NCBI RefSeq assembly: GCF_041296385.1
Contig: NW_027184085.1
Location: 54,837,109-54,901,108 of the forward strand
From: Aphelocoma coerulescens
Lineage: Eukaryota; Chordata; Aves; Passeriformes; Corvidae
DNA length: 64,000 nt
Direction: 5' to 3'
The position numbers and the translations under genes were made by a program. Of this stretch, positions 53,906 to 64,000 are shown piece by piece. Within the stretch, counting starts at the first letter, position 1, and each line of letters starts with the position of its first letter. The notes under the pieces were generated by a model. The model was given only the letters and a program-made list of their open reading frames with translations. It did not search any database and was not told the origin of the DNA.

Positions 53906-56900
53906 GGTGCTGTAATTGTGGCAGCTATAGATGGAGACTGAATTAAAAACTTATCAAAAGCCTACAACTGAAAGCCAATCGCTGATGAATTTTTGCAGGA
54001 AATGTGGAAAGCACTCTTGAAAGAGCTGTACTTGACTCCTCTGAGGGCATGCTGGTCTGTTTTGCTGCTGGGCTGCACAGCTGGTCAAGATCAGAGGAGA
54101 GAAAACCAGAAGAGTCTCTAAGCAATGTTCTGGGTACTAAACAATTCAGGTCAGGTTTCCCAGACCACTTCCTGGCCAAATATATGCTAATGCATACAAA
54201 ATTCAAACAGAGGTTTGTGCAAACTGTTCAATTACTGTAATTGTGGCTTCTGTAGTTGGCTGAAGTAGTAGCATAAAGTTTGCATACAGATGGCCAAATA
54301 TTGCAGAGGATGAATTAACCCCTGAGGTAAATTCAGCAGACAAGGGACTTACGTCAGATCGTCATGTGCCTTTTATTTCATGTATACATTCACACATAAA
54401 CTTACAGACGCGGGGCAAGAACTCTCCCCTTTCCATTTGTTCATGAGGTGCATTCAGCAGAGCACTGCAGCATGCCTGGTTTTGACTGCAGACCTGAGCA
54501 CCAACAAATGATGTAATGCCTAGCATCATCTCAGATCTTGTTTAATGGAGAGCTTGTCAGCTGCAAGCTGCCACAGAGCTGGCAGTCACAACTGAAGGTG
54601 ACAGGGCCACAGCTCCCAGCCTCAGCATTTCTGCTCTACTTTTCTCTTACGTGGTGATTTATGAAGGCAGTGTGTTTGTACCCTGGAAAATGTGGAATTT
54701 GTGTTAATTGTGCCTGGATGATTTCAAGCTCAGAAATTCTCACTACCAAACAGCTCTTTTTCTGGAAAGGCTGTGAAGGACACAGAGCATCACTTGATCA
54801 CTGGTGCTCACCTCCACTTCTCCCCTTCCCGTATAGCCTTTGCTTGGACCTCTCTGGGCTCTGAACACACTCTGTGCTGTGCTTTGTGCACACTCAAAAT
54901 CTGTCACCACCATATAGACGGCACAAAATTATACACAGGAACACAATGGTGAGATATATCAATTTTAGTACTATCACTGCATTTACAATAAAGGGACACA
55001 GAACAAACGAACATGACATGTATGGACATGGGAGTCTTTCATGATGTGGCAGCAGCTGAAGAAATTGCCCCAACAGGTTGTTGTTGGTTTGTGTCTGTGC
55101 TTTACACGGCCTTCCTGGGTTATCCAGTGGCTTCTCCCTTTTTCCTCTGCAGCACATGTTGCCAGACAGACGGCTGATCTGCTGCAACAAAGTAAGTTCT
55201 ACCCGGTTTTGAAGGAGGGGAAAAATCTATGGTACCAAAGTTCTCACAGCTATGCACGTTTTCTTCCTGCTCTGATCAGCTACCCTCTCAGACCACTGCC
55301 AGAGAGAATAGAGAAGACCAGCTCAGCTTGTACCATGTGAAGATGAAGGGCTGCACTGTGCCCACAGTGGGAGGGCTAAAAAGGCAGCCTGCAGCCTCAG
55401 TCATCCGTAGAGGACTAGAAGGAAGCACTACCTAGGGGATGAGCTGGCCCATCTCAGCCCACAAGGACCAGTTGCCAAGAGGAAGAGACAAGATATATAA
55501 AGCCAGTGGTGTAGAAAATAAGAGGAACTGTTTCACTTAGTTGTAATCCTCTGCTCTCTTTGCTTGCACATGAGTTGCTCTCTTTGACATAGGTTTGAAG
55601 CTCTCTGTTACCTTTCAGAAATTACAAACTGTCCTTAATTCTGGCTCAGTCTCTGAGGAAGTGATCCACTGAAAGCAGGCAAAATCTGGAGAGCATGAGT
55701 GTTCCTTTTGAACTCAATGAAATGCTACATTGCTACATACCTTCAGGAATAGAAGAATACCACTTCATAATTGTTAGCTGGGGCCTCCTTTGCTTCCTTT
55801 GCTATTACAAGACACGTGAAGAGACAGACTGCATCTTCCAGGAGTAACAGAAACTCCTGAGCACTTTGGTCCTGAGCTAATTCCTGTAGGCACCATTCCT
55901 GTTTTGGAAACTTACTAATGACCAAGGTGTAACTCTGCATAGGTACAAAATAGTTGCAATTACCACTTTGTGGTAACCGAGTTCAAATACTCCAGAGGGA
56001 AGGAAGACTAAGTTCCTACCATGGAACATACTATCTGGGAATTTTTTTTTTTTACAATAGCATTTAACAAAAACTTGGATTATGTTACTAGCAGAAGAGA
56101 AAATTTCTGAACTAGGTCTTTGACTTAAAAAAACCCTCTCCTTAGTAAGTAATATAAATCACCTTGAGAAGACAGCTCCAAGTCAACTTAAATACTACAT
56201 AGTAACTTCCATTTTGTCCCAGTGTTTTAATATCAGGATCATCCTACATATTCCTCATCTAGATTCATAATACAGCTGGGCATGGCTTTGACAGCAGCTG
56301 GAGGAGGTACTCTTAACCTCAGTATTTTGTCCTTTCAAAGACATGTACTGAGGATGAGTATCTGGTGCACACATTTATCTGCAGGTGCCTTAGCATGACA
56401 TCCTTCCAGGGTCCTAAGGGTCTTGGGGTGGCACTACAAGGGTCTCCCTAGCTTCCTGGATATTATTTGTTCACTCAGACAGCTAAATTTATAGCTCAGT
56501 ATTTAGACTGATCATGGTTTGTATGACATTGGGTTAATAAGCTAGAAATTACTACATCCTCATCCAACCAGGTGAGGTTTTCCTTCTGCAAGAATCACCA
56601 CGTGGAGAATGTTGTTCATCAGTGAAGTAATATATTTTTAATAGCTGTTCCTCTATATTAGGAATAGTCCTCATAAAATTTAGCTGTCTATGAACAGAGC
56701 ATGAGCACAAATAATGGAGAAAATTGACCACAGAGAGGTGAGGAGTCTGCAGTGCAGGGCTATCACATGGTGAAAGGGGTCAATAACACAGAAATTGTGT
56801 GATGTCTGCTTTAAGTTGTTTGTGCTGTTCTTTCCCTTTGTGAGAGCATAAGAAGAGATGGAACTCTGCCAAAGCAATACTGTTTTACCACAACAGTGAG

Positions 56901-57066
56901 GTTTGTGCTTGCATTATAGAAATACCAAAGAAAAAGGTAATGGCTCTAGCAACAAATCAGAAACACACACTGAAGGAAAGAAACCCCGCTCTTTAAACCT
57001 TTGAACAAAGCTATAGTAACAACTCTTGTTAAACCCAAAGCTATACAATAATAAAAAAGCACTTAC

Positions 57067-57088
57067 CACCATCCTGGTGGGAGAAATT
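57067..57088 (-). CDS. PALM2: PALM2 22-nt microexon
   Basis: This tiny exon encodes NFSHQDG plus the first base of the next codon. It enters in phase 0 after the coiled-coil exon and leaves in phase 1. The acceptor is a clear pyrimidine tract (TTTTTTCCCTCCACAG) and the donor is GTAAGT, the consensus U1 site. Mammalian PALM2 has a seven-residue segment of similar composition (GFSSTDG) at the same place, between the coiled coil and DAVNYI, so size and position agree with the family. Skipping it would shift the frame (22 nt is not a multiple of three), so it should be constitutive. Gene-prediction software often misses exons of this size. It cannot be identified from length alone; the call rests on phase continuity and family alignment. 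Confidence 0.88.
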
Positions 57089-57845
<757 letters not shown>

Positions 57846-60378
57846 TTAAGCATAAAAATTAGCTCAGTGAGAGAGAGTTTCCTAGGTATTAACTGACATT
57901 TCAAATGTCATCAGAAACAACTTTGACTCTTATTATTCACAACTGATTTCTTAATACATGAAGGGCATGTGAATTATCCGTAAAACAGACAGATCTATTT
58001 ACAAGAAAAACAGTGATTATCTTATCCACTTCTGCAAAAGGATATGCAGATTAACCAAAAATACACTTCAGTATCCCTTCACTCCAATTCCCATAACATA
58101 TCTGATTTTTACTTTCATTTTAGAAATCACAGTGCAGGATATAACTATTAATATGCAGTAGTATTTAGAGGAACGAGTGTCTTCAAATATTTCCGTGCTC
58201 CAGACAATGAAACTGGAAATAGTTTTTGGAAACTGGCACTCAACCAGTTGTGTTAGGAGTTTCTCTTGAACACATACTTTGCCCACTAGCCTTTGGGATA
58301 TCTATCTGTGCTTTCTACTGTTACTGCATGACACTGGGGTCCCCAGAGACTTTGGGTAATAAAATACATGAACAGTTCAGAAAATAAACTTACTGTGCTA
58401 GGCAGTAAACACTCAGCACTCTCATTTCTCTTGTCAAGACCTAGTGGCTGAGACCTCACGCCTTAAAATGTGTTGATTATGATTTGAGATACACTTTTAT
58501 AGAGCTTAGATTCTCCATTACTTTAACTCAAACCTCCTTTTATTGACATGATTTATGCAGATGTAGGAATATTCCCTCTTTCCCCCCACTCTCCTGCTTC
58601 TATGTGTGCTACTATCTTTATTTTCTCACTTTTGGAAAAAAAAATAAATTTTATATGTATGTATATAGAATAAGCCAAGATGAACACATTTGGACAGGGA
58701 TAGTTACCTAAAACTTCCTTTGTCTACCAATAGATCTGTGATCTGTAGCTGCTCATAGCTTGTTGAACCATACTGAATGTGACATATCAGCATCACCCAG
58801 TACTTTCCTTACCCACAGCTGCTTGCTCCTGCCTTTCTGTCACCACTTTTCAAATGAAGCATCTGAACACTGATCCACACTAAAGGACATATTTTTGCTC
58901 TTTCCCAGCCCTGCTCAGCTCAGGACTCCACTAATATTAATTCAATCACAAGGCAAAGAGCAAGGAGAAGGTGATGTAGGGAGGACAGATGGAGGAACTA
59001 CTTCTTGGACAGACGTGACAGGTTGAGTTTCTTGTGAAATTCTTGTGTTTTAAATATAGACGGAGGGGTCTAACTTTAGGCACCCACCTGGGAAATTTTT
59101 CCTCACTTTTTAATTGTATGATGATGAAAGATTTGTGGCACTTACTGATAATGCTTCTTATTAGAGGGAGGGAAAAGTACCACAGGCTCAAGTTGCTGCA
59201 GATGGAAAAAGGCAGATTTTGCTCTCCTGAAGTATGTGAATACTTAATTGTCTCAGGTTCATGGTGATTTGCTGAACTGCCACTTCTCTCTCAAAGATAA
59301 CACCCTCATCGCTAAGTTGAAATGGCTTAATTACAATAATTTAAAAATGAACTGTTGGAAAGTGATGCTTCATTCCACTTAATCTTTCCTCCAAAATAAT
59401 ATAAAACATAGAAGATGCAAAAAATTTGAAACTAAGTATTTTGTTCTGCTGCAGTGGAACAGTTTGATATAGGATGAATTTTCTCCCTCATGTTGTGATT
59501 CAGGGAGAAATTTTTCAAAATATCCTTTCCTATCTTGACTTTTTTATCTTGACTTTTTAAAATACCTAGTGAAGTGAAAAATTCATTTGTAGCTCAGGTC
59601 AGGCATTTGCCACACTCCTGCTAATTTAAAGAACTTAGAAGTCAACAGGTAGGTACCTTCTTTTCCTTCTCTCTCCTGGATTTGTTGATCCACATACATT
59701 TGTACCTTGCTGATAAAGACATTTGAAATATTCTGCTGTGCTGCCTGGTGAAAATAAATTGCGGAGCTGGGTGAGTCAGGGTTTACTGGCATATTTCACT
59801 TCTTTCCCAGTGAGTCACTGAGCAGCATTTTCAGGATGCATATTCTGTAAACTAATACATTTTGCTTGCTATATGACTTGGGAAGACACTGAAAAATGGG
59901 AGTGTGTAGAAGTCAGCAATGACAAAATACAGGGGGAGGAAAGAAGCCCTTTTTCTTTCCAATGAACTGGACATTAGTAAGTAGTTTATGATAATGAAAA
60001 CTCTGAGTATATGAGGAAACTCCTTTGATGCAAGGTTGTGAGTAAGTAAACGCCTTGTAATCTGGGGTCATGGCAAGTCGTCATTTTTTTTGTACACCAG
60101 CTCAAATTGGAGGTTTGTCATTAATTGTCTTGCAGGGAAACTTTGCTTTCAACACACGCACGTGTGCACTTACACATGAACAGATAGCAACTGATTTATA
60201 TTTTCTTGCTTTCTGACTGCTTGCTCATTTGGTTTTAACCCTCTTGGTTCACTTCTTCAGTTTCTGCTTCCTTCGCGCCAGCCAACCCTCACCATTAAAA
60301 TGAGTTGGGCAGATGAGACATTATTTTACTCTATTTTGACAAAATAGACAAATCTAGTTGTTATGATTTTTGTTCTCT

Positions 60379-60420
60379 TTTTTTTTGGTTTGTTTATTTG
60401 TTTTGTTTTTTTTTTTTTTC
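60379..60420. repeat. T/TTTG-rich tract
   Basis: Two T runs of about 11 and 13 flank TTTG-type units. Confidence 0.85.
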
Positions 60421-61879
60421 CTGTATCCCTTCTTTGCTTTCTTTTAGAAGTGATACTGACAATAACTTGATAAAGAGGAAGAGGATGGAGACAGAGCTAC
60501 CAGGATTTAGAAATATGGATGAAGCTGTTAGGAACAGAGATCTTCTGTGTGACACTGAATAAGAATGCATAAAACTCATCCTGTGGAGGCAAATTGCCTT
60601 TTCCTCACTGAAATCAGTACAGGTAGACTGAGAGTCTCCCAGGCTCTATGTAGAATGCAGAAAAATTGCAGGAAAATTACAGGTCATTCATCAGAAGGTA
60701 CCTGTTAGATAGCACAGGGTCGTATACCAGACATTGGCATCCACAATTTTTACGTTGTTGCTCAATTTTATATCGCCCTTGTTTGTATTCTCTAGGCCTA
60801 AGGGCTGAGGCACCTCTGCTGAGGTAACAGAAATACTCAAGGTCAGAGTGTCCATGTGACCTGTTGTATGTATTCTTGAGTAAACCACCTGGGTACCGCA
60901 GACCTTGCTGGAAAATTTGGACCTAGAGTCCTCGCCACTTCTTTGTGCTGTCTTTTTTCATATGGTCCAACAATACAAAAATTTAAATCATGCAAACTGA
61001 AGGTTGCTTTGTGTGGTTCATTTTTTTAGTGAGTTTCATATAATCAGAATTTCTCAGTGGTAAGGAGAACTGCCTGGTTTTTTGATAACAAGAAAAAGAG
61101 TCATGTAAATTTGGTCTAAAAAAGAAATGCACTAGCATCACATCTGTTTTGAGCAACATGCTTTATAATGGCTTAAACAGCAATAAATCCATTCAGAGTG
61201 CACATGTACACGTAGAAATATATACAAAGTCCTTACACTCTTCCTGTGTAAATCTGTTAAATGTCAAATAATGTCCTTTTCTTCTAGCCCGGTTTAAAAA
61301 GGATATGCCTTAATTGTCATTTGGCACCTGGCAAGGAAACCCTTGTTCCTCAGCAGGCTTCTGAGCAGATTTTGGGCTGGCCTTTGAAAGATGGTCACAA
61401 CAATAAAGCCAGTTACATAAACAACTACAATATCTGAAGTGTTGTACGGAAGAAAATTAAGAAAGAAAACGCAGATTCAGATGAGGCAGAAGTGATATAA
61501 AATAGACTGCTAGTATTTCTGCTTCATTGGCCTGGGCAGTTACCTGATGACTGAGATTTGCTAAACTGTTTATATAAGAAGAAAATTGGGTCAGAGAGTC
61601 TGGGGTTGCTGTGGCATGGGCAAGGGTTTAGTTTCAGTGATTGTATTAGAATCCTATTTTCCCAAATACCACAGAAACAAATGGGAAATTTTGTCACTCA
61701 GAAAGGCAAGCCTGCTTTGTTTCTTGTCTGTCCTGCAGCTTTCTCTAATGGATGGCTGCCATAAGCATCCGAGAGTGTAAGAGGATTTCCAGGGGGGGCT
61801 GAGAAGAGCTGTCTGTGTAAGCTAGGAAGATGAGTGACTCTCCTCCTCATGTTAACAGTGTTGCCCTACTGTGAAGAGG

Positions 61880-61940
61880 AAGGAACCACAAACAGCTGAA
61901 GGGATGCTGTTTGTGGTTCCTTGCTGTCTTTTGGACAGCA
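61880..61940. repeat. Perfect 17-bp hairpin plus adjacent hairpin
   Basis: AAGGAACCACAAACAGC (61880-61896) is matched exactly by GCTGTTTGTGGTTCCTT (61906-61922) with a 9-nt loop. Immediately after it, GCTGTC and GACAGC (61923-61940) form a second 6-bp stem. It lies 50 bp before the old CR1 remnant, in the PALM2 5' intron. No coding sequence or known RNA family is recognised. Confidence 0.9.
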
Positions 61941-61989
61941 TTTTGTGGTCATTTGGGGGACCCTGATTCCTTGGTTAGTAAAACTACAG

Positions 61990-62130
61990 GCTTTTAGGAT
62001 AATAAAGGCTGGAAACAACTTTGGGAGGTCTCTGGCCCAACCTCCTGCTCAAAGTAGGGTCAGCTATGATTAGGCCAGGATGCTCACGGCTTCTTCCAGT
62101 TGGGTCTTGAAACTCCTGAATGATGGGGGG
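61990..62130 (-). mobile_element. Old CR1 LINE 3' remnant
   Basis: The plus strand shows diverged antisense CR1 landmarks: GGCTGGAAACAACTTTGGGA, GGTCTCTGGCCCAACCTCCT, GCTCAAAGTAGGGTCAGC, and GGTCTTGAAACTCCTGAATG. Similarity fades after a G run at 62126-62132, possibly continuing to about 62190. It is more diverged than the other copies, so probably an older CR1 subfamily. It lies in the 5' intron of PALM2, in the sense orientation. Confidence 0.75.
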
Positions 62131-64000
62131 GAAAATATATTTCAAGGCTACTTACGGACCTTCTCTTTCAGAGTCTGTAGCTATCATGCCCTGAAAAATT
62201 CAGACCAGAACCTTACAGTACTGCAGGGGAAGGAGATGTACCAGACTGATAAAGAAATTCTGGCCTGTGCGTTTGGTGGGATTTTGACCTTAGTGGGCAC
62301 TACATGAGTGTGGACAAGGCAGCCAGTGCAGCTTCTGAGAAGACCAGAGGCAGAAACAGCACAAGAACTCCCCTGCAGAGATGAAGGGATATGGACCACA
62401 GGAGCAGTCAGGTAGGAGAGAATACTGTAATTTAGATGACAAAAAGGGAGTTAAACAGGGAGATCTCAGAGGTGAAGAGGCAGCAGGCGAGGCTTGGAAC
62501 TGTGGTATGTGCACATGTGCATTTACATTTAGCAGTCAGCACCCAGCAAACATTGTGCTTGGATACAGGGCTCTGTTTTGTGCTCCAGTCTGACGGTGTT
62601 GAATGCACTTTCTCTAGGTGAAGGATTTCTTCTGTTTCTTCTGTTTCCCATACTAAGATGTTGAAACCCACAAACCTGGCCTGTCATTTTCCTCTTTGCT
62701 GAAAAGCAGAGGCTGTTCTGCCCTGAGGTGCCTTTCCTCAAGCCCAGGAGAGACCCTGAGCATGGTCCTGCACGGCATTCACAGAGTGAATGAAGAAGCT
62801 GATGCAGAGTCACACTGGTTTGCAATAGGAACACACAAATCCTAAGTCAGCAGAACTGCGCCTCAAGAAAACAGCCTTCTCGCTCCAGCTAATTAACTCT
62901 AGCAGACACATGACTTCTAGAGATATCTACATTTGGCTTAGCAGTATTTTGTTTTTCAGGGTAGGAAGGTAATAGCATTATTAACAGGGAGAGCAGCTGC
63001 AGGTTTATGGACCAGTTTCTTTAGCCTCTGCTAACTATGCATTCTGGGTTGTACCTGAGGAGTACTCATGCAATTTTTGCAGTGAAAACAGAAATGTAAT
63101 AAAAATTATGTCTGCAGCATACACACTGGCATGTCAGTGGAAAAAAGAACATTCATCAGCACGAATAAGGAAAGTATACAAGTATTCAGAACTTAAGAGA
63201 AAAACAGGAAAGACCTAATCAGAGTAAACACTTGAAGGGAAAAGGTGACGGATGAACACATAGAGTGGGGGATGGTTCAACTTTAACTGATTATTTTGCT
63301 ATGGCTTGACTGACACCATGAATCAAATTGATATAAAAGCCACAAATAAGACAGTAATTAGTATCAGGTCTCTCAGAGCTGAACACCCTGAGGTGTTACA
63401 GCTGGTATTAAAACGGCAGAGTCACAAGCAGACCACTGCAACAACCCCTTGCTATTTACTGAACAGAGAATTAAACACCAAGTTTAGGGGTAACTGGGCT
63501 TCCCTGAGGGCTGAAACTGATTCTGTACAAAGTCTGCGCCTGTCTCAAGGATTTTACCCTTTTTAAAGGTAGCTTTTGACCACACAACAAAACCAGAAAC
63601 TGAACCTTTACATGTAAGGTCCACCCTTCTGGAAGTACAGTGCCTTCTGCTGCAAAAGTGCATTGGCAAAAATGCTCCGCTCCATAGGCCTCTCATTCCC
63701 ATTTCTTTTCGGGGCAGCAGGGTACCTGTTAGCTGACCCAGGTTCAGAAAAAACATGGAAAATGAACTTTCAAGGCCAAAGGGTCCCCCTGAAAGACATG
63801 TAAATCTCTTAAACAAGCATAACTGGATCCCAGTCCAGCACCTCAGCCCTTGACAAACTTTCTATTACCTGTATCAACCGCCAAGCACCAGCAACCTGTC
63901 TGTAAGCCAGCATGCCTACGAAACTGGAGCTGAACTCTACATGCTACAGCTGAGAACAGTACACTTCATCTGCTGTATGGGAGGGGGAAATCACTCAGTA

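Noticed and set aside
59640..59710. Possible extra PALM2 exon on the minus strand (acceptor-like TTTATCAG, donor-like GTACCT, reading VQMYVDQQIQEREGKEG)
   Set aside because: Its length is about 53 nt, its residues do not match the expected preceding exon (DEFRVKQLEDNIQ-like), and the phase does not fit the coiled-coil exon.
60691..60888. Minus-strand frame of 65 codons, possibly a PALM2 or unrelated exon
   Set aside because: No paralemmin resemblance, no convincing flanking splice pair, and length is within chance expectation.

Overview
The window looks like vertebrate nuclear DNA, most likely from a bird. It is AT-rich and gene-poor. Every interspersed repeat I could recognise is a CR1-type non-LTR retrotransposon, or a possible older relative. 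I saw no Alu, B1 or L1 sequence, no rRNA or tRNA gene, no CRISPR array and no bacterial-style gene packing. A non-avian reptile cannot be excluded. From established synteny (human 9q31 corresponds to the avian Z chromosome) the locus is probably Z-linked, but the sequence itself does not show that.

One protein-coding gene is supported: the 3' half of paralemmin-2 (PALM2, the PALM part of the PALM2-AKAP2 locus), on the minus strand. Four coding exons can be placed to the base, with matching splice sites and reading phases: 57693-57807 (coiled coil), 57067-57088 (a 22-nt microexon), 48680-48781, and the terminal exon 41026-41774, which ends in a CaaX prenylation motif and a stop. They encode about 328 residues. 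The exons for the first ~86 residues must lie beyond position 64000. A candidate 3' UTR runs from 41025 to about 32940, where there is an AATAAA signal on the minus strand followed by a U/GU-rich stretch. Sequence left of that (1-32940) would be the spacer towards AKAP2, or an intron of PALM2-AKAP2 read-through transcripts. I could not find an AKAP2 exon in it.

Repeats by region: a long decayed CR1 on the minus strand at 15562-18215; a CR1 3' fragment on the minus strand at 26964-27315; a long CR1 on the plus strand at 44690-46970, itself carrying a nested 137-bp CR1 3' end; a plus-strand CR1 at 52185-53905 that lacks its 3' end; and an old minus-strand CR1 remnant at 61990-62130. The two large plus-strand copies lie in PALM2 introns, antisense to the gene. 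Simple repeats, short tandem duplications and several perfect hairpins or palindromes are scattered through the rest. The most striking is a perfect 17-bp-arm hairpin at 61880-61922.

The remaining open reading frames are short, unrelated to families I know, and consistent with chance. I did not find a convincing previously undescribed system. The most useful leads are the exon structure of PALM2, a phase-compatible candidate alternative terminal exon at 47813-48132, the long 3' UTR with a G-rich element, the nested CR1, and the 61880 hairpin pair.
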